Shown in pieces: positions 17,850 through 26,536 of a stretch of 64,000 bases of DNA. Within the stretch, counting starts at the first letter, position 1. Each line of letters begins with the position of its first letter. The stretch is from Trichomonas vaginalis G3 (taxonomy: Eukaryota; Parabasalia; Trichomonadida; Trichomonadidae). Location of the stretch: contig NC_067206.1 in the NCBI RefSeq assembly GCF_026262505.1, positions 40,127,660-40,191,659 of the forward strand, read 5' to 3'. Made by a program: the position numbers and the translations under genes. Below the pieces are notes generated by a model. It saw only the letters and a program-made list of their open reading frames with translations. It ran no database searches and was not told where the DNA came from.

Positions 17850-18791
17850 ATGCAAACTAGGAAGATGATCATGATGAATGATTTACGAAAAAGACAGAGG
17901 ATAGAATATGAAATGAAGAACATTTTAAATTTTGATCGCTTTAATATGAATAGAATTCCTATGCATGAAAATTTTCCTGATTTGTGCAAAAATAATTATG
18001 CAGAAATTTTAGCGTTACTTATGGTTTTAGAACAAAATGGTTATTCAAAATCACAAATTGGTAAATCTCTTTCAATGTTTTTATTCAAACTTTTGGGGAA
18101 AAGATCAAGAATAACACCAAAATTACCATTCAACTCGCATTCAAGGGCATTTTTCATTTCTTCTTCCGCCACATTTGATATAGAAAAAATTACATCACCT
18201 GATGGAATGCTTCTAGCATATTCCCTATATGCACAATGCGTACAATCTAGTATACATTATCATTCAATCATTGTCACATTTTGTCCATTTTCTGAGTCTT
18301 ACTTTTCTTCATATATCAAAAATCAGATGGCATTAAATAGAGATGCAACTCCATGCGTTATTGAAGCAATATCAAATAACGTGAAAGCAGCTTATAATTA
18401 TATACATTCCCAAGTTACAACATCAAAATCTTTTGGATTTTGCCCAATTGTAAAAGAATATTTGCATCCAGATGTAAATAGACAAAATATAATGAAATTA
18501 GGAGGGAAATATTCAATCGAAACTGATTTTATTGTTAGAATAGATAGAATTAGAAATTCTAATTTACAACATCCTATTTCAAGTTTTAACACTGCAAAAT
18601 TTGTAATTGAACAAGCAATTCATGAGAGAGATGTGTATACAATAAAATCTAGTGGGTATAACTACTCCTACTCAAGACAACCATATGTTCTAGTTGAATG
18701 TAGTAGTCCTCAACTTGCAAATTTGAAAGCTAGATCTACTTTAGGAAATCTTTTTAAATATGTATGGTGTGTTTATTATAAAATTGTTTAA
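17850..18791 (+). CDS. Unrecognised basic 313-aa protein
   Basis: The protein begins with a very basic segment (about 20 residues with RKRQRIEYEMK) and continues as a mixed, aromatic-rich chain with several Cys and His residues. There is no signal peptide or membrane span. The basic N-terminus could bind nucleic acid or serve as a nuclear signal. It is divergent from the helicase gene, with 48 bases between starts; initiator GCCATTTTAATAAATG. It is a candidate virion core or nucleoprotein, by composition only. Confidence 0.6.
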   Translation: MQTRKMIMMNDLRKRQRIEYEMKNILNFDRFNMNRIPMHENFPDLCKNNYAEILALLMVLEQNGYSKSQIGKSLSMFLFKLLGKRSRITPKLPFNSHSRAFFISSSATFDIEKITSPDGMLLAYSLYAQCVQSSIHYHSIIVTFCPFSESYFSSYIKNQMALNRDATPCVIEAISNNVKAAYNYIHSQVTTSKSFGFCPIVKEYLHPDVNRQNIMKLGGKYSIETDFIVRIDRIRNSNLQHPISSFNTAKFVIEQAIHERDVYTIKSSGYNYSYSRQPYVLVECSSPQLANLKARSTLGNLFKYVWCVYYKIV

Positions 18792-18800
18792 AAAAATATA

Positions 18801-19589
18801 TTATACCATCGGTTCATTAGAGCATTTTTTCACAATTCTAGAAATTTTATCTGATTCTAGAGAAGTTTCATTCTCATTTATTTGAACGACATCGCTGGGT
18901 TTTTGATCAATGGTTTCTAGTAAAGATTGAACAATTGGACATGGAAATATTCTGTTTTTGCATTCAGATATTGGTTGTATTAAAATGCATGAAATATTTT
19001 TGCCCCAATTTGGAATGTATGCGGAACGATTCTTGATAATTTGCCACCAATACATAGATTCTAATTTTTCCTCAAATTGATTGTTTTCCATTAATAATTG
19101 TGTGATTTTAACATAAATATATTCTGTGATTTCTCTTACAACAATTGGAAGCCATTTACAAAAGTATTTGCATTGTTTTGTATCATTGTAAGAACAATAT
19201 ATATTCAGTGTTCCATCGCAACTTAAAATTTTTGCCCAATCCTCGCAATCAAATGGAAAGCATACATCATTTGAATTTGCCATTATGCAATGATTACTGC
19301 TTGGTATTTTAATTTCAGGAAACGTCATTCTTTGGATTCCATATGTGATTGGAAGAAACATTAACTGATACAATTTTTCTTCCCAATTATTTGGTAAAGA
19401 TTCACCCTTTGAACCAAATTTTCTGAATGTTGAGCGTTTTCTTTCTAACATTTGACTTACATATTGCTCATTTTCAATATCATATGTCTCAATAAATGGA
19501 TCTTGCGCCCAATCCATTATATTTTCTGGATCATAAAATTCATCAAAATCAAAATTATCTGAGAAGAAGTCACTCGGTACTTGACTCAT
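18801..19589 (-). CDS. Unrecognised acidic 262-aa protein
   Basis: The first 45 residues are strongly acidic and aromatic (FFSDNFDFDEFYDPENIMDW). The middle holds a Cys-rich stretch (YNDTKQCKYFCKWLP) and several Trp residues, and the end is acidic. The protein looks soluble. It is convergent with the 313-aa gene (9-base gap) and divergent from the 172-aa gene (27-base gap). The acidic aromatic start resembles that of the small 78-aa protein only in composition. No family recognised. Confidence 0.6.
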   Translation of the reverse strand: MSQVPSDFFSDNFDFDEFYDPENIMDWAQDPFIETYDIENEQYVSQMLERKRSTFRKFGSKGESLPNNWEEKLYQLMFLPITYGIQRMTFPEIKIPSSNHCIMANSNDVCFPFDCEDWAKILSCDGTLNIYCSYNDTKQCKYFCKWLPIVVREITEYIYVKITQLLMENNQFEEKLESMYWWQIIKNRSAYIPNWGKNISCILIQPISECKNRIFPCPIVQSLLETIDQKPSDVVQINENETSLESDKISRIVKKCSNEPMV

Positions 19590-19616
19590 TTATATTAATG
19601 ACACATTTCATTTTAA

Positions 19617-20135
19617 ATGATGGAGGAATTCTATCGCAATCTCTATGATTTTGGCTTATATGTGGCCAAGGAAAACACAATTGATGCTGATTGTATTGAA
19701 ATTGTGGAAGATATGAGGAAAAGCGTTATGAATGGAGGTGCAGATATAACAATTTATATTGAAACAATGATTTCAATTGCAAAATCGGCATTAGGTGTTT
19801 TTGCAACTTATCTTGATATTGTTATTCCTGAATGTAATGCCTGCGAGAGAATAGGAAATTTTAATGATCTAATGGAATTGTTCAATGATCTTGGAATTTT
19901 ACCAACAAACTCTGATGAAAAAGAATTGAAAGAACCACCCATTAACGAGTTTGGGGTTCCAATATATAATTGTTGTCAATCGATTGATTCTGATTTATAC
20001 AGAGCCTGTTCATCAATCCTGCATAAATTGACAAATCTTACGCCATGTTCAAAAGATTTCCGAAGAGGTATCTATGCTCTAGTTATGATTTTAAGTGAAA
20101 ATGAATTATACAAATATTATTATGATTCAAACTGA
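19617..20135 (+). CDS. Unrecognised acidic 172-aa protein
   Basis: A soluble, helical, acidic protein with a repeated Cys pattern (PECNACERIG, YNCCQSI, RACSS). It starts two bases after TTCATTTTAA with an almost absent leader, which is normal for this genome. No domain recognised. The neighbours are all virus-like block genes. Confidence 0.6.
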   Translation: MMEEFYRNLYDFGLYVAKENTIDADCIEIVEDMRKSVMNGGADITIYIETMISIAKSALGVFATYLDIVIPECNACERIGNFNDLMELFNDLGILPTNSDEKELKEPPINEFGVPIYNCCQSIDSDLYRACSSILHKLTNLTPCSKDFRRGIYALVMILSENELYKYYYDSN

Positions 20136-20208
20136 TGAATTCCGATTGTATTTATTTATGAAATAAAAATTTCATTCTCTAAATTTCGATTTAACATCAC
20201 TAATTTTA

Positions 20209-20388
20209 ATGTCTATTACAGATAGTGTCTCTAGGATTGCCCATGGTGTCAAGAAACTTGCAAAAGCTTCTAAGAAGATTGCAGGTGAAAAAGCAAAAAA
20301 AGCCATTGTTTCGGTTATAAAGACAATTAATGATCAGCCACAAAAGTCTAAAAATAAAAATAAAAAGCATAAAAAAGATAATAAATAA
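20209..20388 (+). CDS. Small lysine-rich peptide (59 aa)
   Basis: This short frame reads MSITDSVSRIAHGVKKLAK at its start and ends with a run of Lys/Asn/His. The first 40 residues form an amphipathic helix with Ala/Ile/Val on one face and Lys on the other, and the tail is purely basic. Such peptides can condense DNA or disturb membranes, as do adenovirus core and pVI-type peptides, but homology is not claimed. Codon bias and position between two block genes support it. Confidence 0.6.
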   Translation: MSITDSVSRIAHGVKKLAKASKKIAGEKAKKAIVSVIKTINDQPQKSKNKNKKHKKDNK

Positions 20389-20406
20389 TACATAAAAACT
20401 TTATAT

Positions 20407-20772
20407 CTAAACTTCTTCTTTTTCTGATTCGTATTGTTCAATTGAATAAGATGTTTCATCTATATTATCACTAGAATAACTCTCTTCGATTTTCTTGGCT
20501 CTTTTAATTGCTTTTCTTTTCAATTTTTTAGAATGTGCAAGAGCAGTAGTTGACATTGCAGAAGTTGCATTATCCATTGATTGTTGAATGTTTGCCCTTT
20601 CTTTATTAACAGCTTCTCCTGCCTGATCTGCTGTATCGCCAATACAATCTCCGCAACATTGAATACATCTAACATAACCCCTGCATATGTAGCAAAATAC
20701 AAATAGAATTATGAAAATAACGAGTAATAAGAAACCACCAATTATTAGTGCTACATTGGTTGCATCACCCAT
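20407..20772 (-). CDS. Single-pass membrane protein (121 aa) with Cys-rich juxtamembrane
   Basis: A short N-terminus is followed by one strong membrane segment at about residues 7-31 (VALIIGGFLLLVIFIILFVF), then a Cys cluster (CYICRGYVRCIQCCGDCIG) that could be palmitoylated or bind metal. A Gln/Ala-rich helix, a basic patch (KKLKRKAIKRAKK) and an acidic Ser/Tyr tail complete it. The initiator TCATTTTTATAAATG fixes the start. It lies directly downstream of the glycoprotein gene on the same strand, so it may be an envelope partner or matrix-like protein. Confidence 0.65.
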   Translation of the reverse strand: MGDATNVALIIGGFLLLVIFIILFVFCYICRGYVRCIQCCGDCIGDTADQAGEAVNKERANIQQSMDNATSAMSTTALAHSKKLKRKAIKRAKKIEESYSSDNIDETSYSIEQYESEKEEV

Positions 20773-20819
20773 TTATAAAAATGATTATTGCTAAAATTCA
20801 ATATTTATTAATAAAAAAT

Positions 20820-23075
20820 TTATTCTGAATACATCTCGACATCGGGTTGTTCTGGTTTCCTACGAGTATTTCCTCGTCTTAATGAACTTAGTGATGAGGA
20901 ACTTTTTTCAATCTTCTTGCATAACTTGTGGAAAACTTTTTTCTTCTTTAATATAACTAGTATTATTATAATGATAATGGCAATTATTATGTATATTGCT
21001 ATATGACCGAATTGAATTCCATTAAAAAGTGATCCAAATCCAAGATCAAAGCCAAGATCAGCACCAACTTGTGCCGGTGGCTGAAATCCCGAATTTGTAA
21101 CATCAACTTGAATTGATCCATTAACGTTTTCTGCATCTATGTTAATTAATTTGATTGAAGTATCTGTTGAACACATTGTACCGTTTCCATTAGATGACGA
21201 TTTGCATCTCCATTTTGTTGGCCCTAAAAATGTTGCACTTTTTTCTTTCTTTAGTGTAACAATTTGTTCATCTTCATCGTTACCAAATCCGATAGATAAT
21301 GAGCATGTTGTTTCACTTGTTGTTGTGAATCTGGTTTTTGTTCCATCAACAAGTTGAGCATGAACTTCTTGACAAGGATTTGAAACCTGTTTATATTTTT
21401 GAATATTTTTCAATGTATACTGCATTCTACACTGAAATGAATTTGGTTTAACATTTGGACCTGGAAGATATTCATTTGCAGACCATCCAGCATTTGATGA
21501 TGAAAAATAGTGATTCATTTCTAACATTTTCACCATTTCTTCATTTGAAAGTCTAGCTCTATCTTCAAATAGAACATTCGAGCCTATTCCTTTATTAAAT
21601 GTTGTTTCTACAATAATTTCATTTGTTCCGTCTGTATACCAGCCATATTCTCTAGATACCATGGGATCAACAGTTAAAATTGGTTCAAAATCTTCATTTG
21701 ATACTTTACTAAGAACAGTTCCATCTGAGTCTACTTTTAACATTTCTGATTTTTGAGGATATACATTGCAATAAAGCCAATTTTGTGATTCTTTTTTGAA
21801 ACCTAGGGTATCCTCCCAAACAATATCACATTTAGATAATGCTCTTTTGCATGCATTTGGAGTTTTTCCTGTCTTAGTCCATTTATATGTTACATCAGTC
21901 GGAGCTGGTTCCTTATCATGCATCTTATATGCAAAAGAATCACCACATTTTTCTCGTGTGCGAGCTCTTCTAAGGGCAATTTTGACTGCATCTACTTTTT
22001 TGCATACAACTTTTGTGCTTGGAAGGACAACATATTTGGATTTATCATCAAGATTAACCCATGAAGCTTCACAGTCAGAAGTTATTACAGCTTTATCTTC
22101 TGTAATTGAAAAGGATGCAGTGTTAAGATTGCTGTATTGAGATTTTGCTGAGTTATCTTCGAGTATCTTTTTATGAGATTTATGTGTTGAATTTGTAGTA
22201 GTATTTCCTACTTGTGCGTATATGTTTGTTTCCATATTAGGATCATAATCAAATCCAAGAGGAATATCCTCGGTATTTAGCTGATAACACTTTAATGTTT
22301 CAACTTTCTTAATTAAATTTGGCCATTTCATATATGCGCAAAAGAGTTGTGCAACCGCTAATGATACAAAAAACATCAGTACAAACGAAATAATCATATA
22401 GATCCGACTAAACAAAGTCATTTTCCTGTGCTTATCGCTGTTGACTCCAGATTCGACCAATTCTTTGTCCATCTTCTCTCTTTCTTCCAAAAAAGTATTA
22501 TCCATCTCTTCAGCAGCATTCATTGCCATTTGCGATACCTTTTGACCAAATGTTTCCGCCTGATCTTCAGAGACGGTAAGATATACAGCATTAAATATAT
22601 TCATTGTTTGTTGAACAGAACTTCTTTGGAGCATATTCATCAATGTTGATGCAAAAGTATCAAGTTTCTTTTTTACAACATCAATGGATAATGATAATGA
22701 AGCCAGAATTGGCCAAGTTCCAGTGAATGCTATACAAATGATAACACTAATAATAAATACCAGGAAACCTCCTAATGGATCTCCTTCAGAGTGTTTTTCA
22801 TTACTTTTTGAGGTATATTGGAACCAACTATCTCCTGAGCCGCAAATATATTGACCAGAAATATTTTTTGCCCATCTGGTAAGTGTTTTGCCTTCATAAT
22901 CAAATGTGATTTCAACACCAAATGGAAATGCCTGTTTACAGGTTGCAATATCTGTGTTTGATGAGATGTTTTTATCATTACTTAACCCTATCCTCTTGTT
23001 TAATTTGTTAACTCCTGATGGATTTAAAACCATGGATGAAGTTATTCCAGTCAGTACGAATATCATCTTTAACAT
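20820..23075 (-). CDS. Large Cys-rich membrane glycoprotein, envelope candidate
   Basis: The 751-residue protein has a hydrophobic N-terminus (MLKMIFVLTGITSS, a likely signal peptide), a membrane segment at about 103-127 (GGFLVFIISVIICIAFTG), another at about 225-250 (IYMIISFVLMFFVSLAVAQLF), a long ectodomain-like region of about 440 residues with roughly 20 Cys and several NxT/S sites, and a final membrane segment at about 693-712 (IAIYIIIAIIIIIILVIL) before a basic, Ser-rich tail. The Cys-rich domain before the last span (CQEVHAQLVDG...CSLSIGFG) looks immunoglobulin-like, as in class II fusogens, but this is inference. TTCATTTTTTTAAATG initiator. Confidence 0.65.
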   Translation of the reverse strand: MLKMIFVLTGITSSMVLNPSGVNKLNKRIGLSNDKNISSNTDIATCKQAFPFGVEITFDYEGKTLTRWAKNISGQYICGSGDSWFQYTSKSNEKHSEGDPLGGFLVFIISVIICIAFTGTWPILASLSLSIDVVKKKLDTFASTLMNMLQRSSVQQTMNIFNAVYLTVSEDQAETFGQKVSQMAMNAAEEMDNTFLEEREKMDKELVESGVNSDKHRKMTLFSRIYMIISFVLMFFVSLAVAQLFCAYMKWPNLIKKVETLKCYQLNTEDIPLGFDYDPNMETNIYAQVGNTTTNSTHKSHKKILEDNSAKSQYSNLNTASFSITEDKAVITSDCEASWVNLDDKSKYVVLPSTKVVCKKVDAVKIALRRARTREKCGDSFAYKMHDKEPAPTDVTYKWTKTGKTPNACKRALSKCDIVWEDTLGFKKESQNWLYCNVYPQKSEMLKVDSDGTVLSKVSNEDFEPILTVDPMVSREYGWYTDGTNEIIVETTFNKGIGSNVLFEDRARLSNEEMVKMLEMNHYFSSSNAGWSANEYLPGPNVKPNSFQCRMQYTLKNIQKYKQVSNPCQEVHAQLVDGTKTRFTTTSETTCSLSIGFGNDEDEQIVTLKKEKSATFLGPTKWRCKSSSNGNGTMCSTDTSIKLINIDAENVNGSIQVDVTNSGFQPPAQVGADLGFDLGFGSLFNGIQFGHIAIYIIIAIIIIIILVILKKKKVFHKLCKKIEKSSSSLSSLRRGNTRRKPEQPDVEMYSE

Positions 23076-23105
23076 TTAAAAAAATGAAGTTTTATTTAAA
23101 ATTTA

Positions 23106-23489
23106 TACAGTTAATTTTACATTCCACGGGGCCTTTTGGAGTTGCATTGCCATCATATAACATGCTGATCCCTTTTTGTAAATTTTTTCTGCATTTTGAA
23201 TAGGATATAATTTTGTATTTGAAGCAATTTTGGAATTTTTAATAACCTCTTTTGGTTTAAGATTGGTTTTCATATTTTCTAAGTTGCTTGCAAATAATTT
23301 CTTATATTCGCCACGCTGTAGTGATAGCATTCCTAATAATGATTTTATTATATCATAAAATAAATATAATTTTTAGTTTTTATCCTTTAAATTGCTATTT
23401 TACATCTAGTTGAAAGTAATCTTCTTATTATTGTTTCGTAGTATACCAAATCTGTAACCGAATTATCAATTTTGGAAACTTCGAGATCT
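23106..23489. repeat. Direct repeat, right copy (empty of the MITE)
   Basis: This copy matches 7019-7357 plus 7573-7618 and lacks the TA-flanked MITE found in the left copy. It starts 31 bases after the ATG end of the glycoprotein gene, so it sets the right limit of the virus-like block. The minus-strand MLSLQRGEYKK frame (23103-23330) is present here too. Confidence 0.9.
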
Positions 23490-23774
23490 CAATTTTGGGT
23501 TTTTGAAAGAGATTGTACTTTCTATGGAAAAGTGACAAAAATATCACTATCATCAGGTTACAGTGAAAATTTTTTATTTTCATTGTCTTGATAAAAAGGT
23601 GATTTTAACTTTGTTGAAAAATTTACTCAAAATATGCAAAAAAATGAAAAAAAATGATACTGTACACAAAGAACTGTTAAATAAAGTTTTAGAAGAGATA
23701 ATCACGCAAAAATAATAGAAACTGTTTTACATTTACAGATGAAAATGATAATGCACATTTAATTTATCTTGTAT

Positions 23775-23993
23775 TTAAGGGCTCGCTGCCTTAGTTTACA
23801 ACTATTTAAATTTTTACACTTAAATGTACTTTTTCTCTATGATAGAATTGATATTTTTATGAATAAACTTAAATATAGCATACATTGATCATACTCTATC
23901 TTATCATTGTTTAAAAATCTAAAAAGGATCTATAGAAAAAGACTCTAGGTGTAAATAACGTATTTTTTGTAAACTAAGGCGGAGATCCCTTAA
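23775..23993. mobile_element. TTAA-flanked MITE a
   Basis: Inverted ends of about 25 bp (GGGCTCGCTGCCTTAGTTTACAA on the left, its imperfect complement on the right) are enclosed by TTAA at 23775-23778 and 23990-23993. TTAA targets are the signature of piggyBac-type transposases. There is no coding capacity. Its right TTAA is also the left TTAA of MITE b. Confidence 0.85.
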
Positions 23994-24210
23994 GGGTGCA
24001 CTTACCACTTTCTGACATTCTCTCAATTTTTTTGACATCCAAGCTTTATATCATAATTTTCTAAGGTAAAAAGTCATTAACTTTGTTCGGAAAGAAGTTA
24101 TTTTAAATCACTACTTAGTACCTTATATTACTGTTATACTTTTTTGCAATCATAATAAAGATATATTGATATTGTGGGAGCATGTCAAAAAGTGGTAAGT
24201 GCACCCTTAA
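23990..24210. mobile_element. TTAA-flanked MITE b
   Basis: Inverted ends of about 27 bp (GGGTGCACTTACCACTTT, closing with AAAGTGGTAAGTGCACCC) lie between TTAA at 23990-23993 and 24207-24210. The ends differ from MITE a beyond GGG, so the two are separate families sharing target and first bases. An intact, unfilled copy of the target lies at 24260-24285. Confidence 0.88.
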
Positions 24211-24518
24211 GGAATATTTGCGTTTTTCATAACATGAAAATGATAATGCACATTTAATTTATCTTGTATTTAAGGAATATTTGTGTTTTTCATAACATGA
24301 AATGACAATAAGATCCTTTAAAAGCATTCTGCATTCCTCAAAGATTAATTATTTGATTTGCAACAATATAGTTTATCTTTTAAAGAGTGGTTGCTTCAAG
24401 ATTTTCAAAAGTCATCTATTTTGAAACCATTGTATATTCTAACTTTGTTGTTTTGAATGGATCACAAAATTGAATTTACAAAACCGAATTAATTCAAAGT
24501 TGAGCCTAATTGTTTTAT
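24211..24518. other. Tandem 64-bp duplication and AT-rich spacer
   Basis: The segment ATGATAATGCACATTTAA ... GTATTTAAGGAATATTTG occurs twice, at about 23741 (there split by the two MITEs) and 24240, in tandem. The rest of the stretch shows no gene. Confidence 0.7.
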
Positions 24519-26536
24519 TGTTGCATGCTAAGTTCGGTCAACGATAGGAATTGAGGGGAAATTAATCGTCGAGGAAGTACGATTATGTAAAGTAAAAAAT
24601 GTTGTGGGATTTTTAATATTGTATATAATTTTATAATAAAATTTTTGTGAGACATTTTAAGAAGCACATATAATTTTTTGAATTTAAAAATTAAAGTAGT
24701 GTTGAATGAATTTAGTGATTAATTTAATACGGATATTTCTCAAAATTAATCAAAAATAGGTTTTCAGAGAACTTTTGAGATATCTTTTCAAAATGTCTTT
24801 TTGAAAATATATAAGTATTATATCAAATTGAAAAAAGGTATTTATCAAAATTCTAAATTCTTAATAAAAAATAACTTTTCAGAGGATTGTGATTTTGAAA
24901 GCATGAGTAATAAGTAAAAAATATCTACGATTTTAATGAGGGAATTGTTCCTTATGAGGTATACATTATAACTATATACCTCATAAGGAACAATTCCCTC
25001 TTGATAGCTGGGAAACTTTCTCTGAATAACTTATCATTTGGAGAAAGTTTCCCAGCTATCTATTAGAAACTAAAGGCTGTGAGGCACTAATATATAATCA
25101 GTGCCTCATAGCCTTTAGTTTCTTATTAAAAACGAGAAAACTTGTTCGAAATGATAAACAATTTCGAACAAGTTTTCTCGTTTTAAGGAGGGAATTGTTC
25201 CTTATGAGGTATACAGTATGAATATATACCTCATAAGGAACAATTCCTTCTTGATAGCTGGGAAACTTTCTCTGAATAACTTATCATTTGGACAGAAAAA
25301 GTGACACTTTACATGGCAAAAAATAGAGCCTTACTTTTGAGATACTTGAGATTGAAACTGAATCTTATGAGGCGGTGATCTTGAATCACTACCTCATAAG
25401 GTTCAGTTTCATATAAAATTTGTTGCAATTTGTTATTCTTTTGCAATTATTTCTTATAAGATTTTACATCTTTTAGCGGGGAATGTTTGTTATCATGTAT
25501 ATATTATAAATATCTACACGATAACGAACATTCCTCGCTAAATTGCTGAGAAACTTTGAGGAAATGTCGAACAATTTCCTCAAAGTTTCTCAGATTTATA
25601 TAGATCACTAGAGTCCCCTAGGCACTGATTCTGGTTCAGTACCTAGGAGGCTCTAGTTCTCTAACGAACTGATAAAATGTTTTTAAATTTTTGGATATTG
25701 CTACCTGTGAAGCACTGACTTCAAGTCAGTACCTCACAGGTAGCAATTACATTGAAAGATGGGAGAAACTTTGTCCGAATGTTAAACTATTCGGACAAAG
25801 TTTCTCACATTTGTAGTGGAGATGGAAGGCTTTGAGGTATATTGTATTAATATATACCCCAAAGCCTTCCATCTCCACTTGAAAGTGTCCAAACTTTGGG
25901 TTAATACTTTGCAATTAACCCAAAGTTTGGACACTTTCTAGAAGGAATTGGAGGGTAAGAGATATACATTCATATGGTATATCTCTTACCCTCCAATTCC
26001 TTCTTAAAATGGGAGAAACTTTGTCCGAATGTTAAACTATTCGGACAAAGTTTCTCCCATTTTTTGAAGGAATTGGAGGCTATGAGATACTGATGCAATG
26101 TCAGTAACTCATGGCTTCCAATTCCTTCCTAAAACTCATAAAAGTGGACATTACATGCATATAAAATTTGACATGTAAAGTCCACTTTTTGTGAGCGGGG
26201 ATTTGACTCCGTCAAATCCCCTTTTTCGTTTACGAGAAAGCCAAATTCTCTCAAAAAGTTAAGTAGGACCAATTTTTTATAAAAAAAATCCAATTTCATT
26301 ATGAATGTTAATTAATTTATATAATTATTGAATAAAAAATTTTCTTTGAGATTATGAAAAGTTCTTTGAAAAGTTATTTTTTCTCATTTTTAAATATTGT
26401 ATTAGCCTATTTATTTATAATCCAAATTAAATAACTTTAAATTCAATATTTAAAGAATAATTTTGAAGGAATTGAGTTACTTCCCCCGACGATAAAATTG
26501 AGAGGTTTACATTTTGACCGAACTTAGCATGCAACA
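24519..26536. mobile_element. Hairpin-array element 1 (about 2 kb)
   Basis: The element begins TGTTGCATGCTAAGTTCGG and ends with the inverse complement, flanked by TTAT on both sides (24515-24518 and 26537-26540). Inside, from 24938 to about 26221, lie some 19 consecutive near-perfect hairpins of 50-65 bp with different stem sequences, each 20-26 bp in the stem. No frame longer than about 70 codons exists, so it is non-autonomous. A related shorter copy in the opposite orientation is at 38559-39507. I do not recognise the family. Confidence 0.8.
24938..26221. repeat. Array of about 19 tandem hairpins
   Basis: Palindromes in order: A 24938-25000, B 25003-25060, C 25065-25123, D 25132-25181, A again 25188-25250, half of B 25253-25292, then F 25353-25411, G 25474-25540, H 25546-25593, I 25607-25657, J 25697-25747, K 25762-25807, L 25815-25879, M 25881-25938, N 25940-26004, K again 26006-26064, O 26066-26128, P 26140-26189, Q 26196-26221. 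Hairpin A has a 26-bp perfect stem and an 11-base loop. Two styles roughly alternate: one with GAGGTATA or GAGGCACTGA near the loop, one with GAAACTTT in the stem. Confidence 0.92.

Larger units (their letters stand above)
8200..23100. mobile_element. Virus-like gene block (about 15 kb, unassigned family)
   Basis: About 15 genes are packed on both strands with gaps of mostly 20-150 bases and similar AT-rich codon use, unlike the surrounding host genes. Recognisable parts are a deoxynucleoside kinase, an SF2 helicase, a large Cys-rich membrane glycoprotein, a short membrane protein, a lysine-rich 59-aa peptide and a paralogous pair of small proteins. I find no DNA polymerase, integrase, packaging ATPase, reverse transcriptase or capsid motif. 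The block starts at about 8,200 and ends immediately before the right direct repeat. It looks largely whole, with at most about one suspected break. Near-identical flanking repeats suggest a young insertion or duplication, if they arose with it. Confidence 0.65.

Noticed and set aside
8200-23100. Maverick/Polinton identity for the virus-like block
   Set aside because: No polymerase B, integrase, protease, packaging ATPase or capsid signature is visible, and no AGT-type inverted termini.
7019-23489. The direct repeats as retroelement LTRs
   Set aside because: No reverse transcriptase, RNase H or Gag-like signal between them, and genes lie on both strands.
24938-26221. CRISPR-like array
   Set aside because: Repeats are not identical; each is a separate palindrome without spacers, and the genome is eukaryotic.
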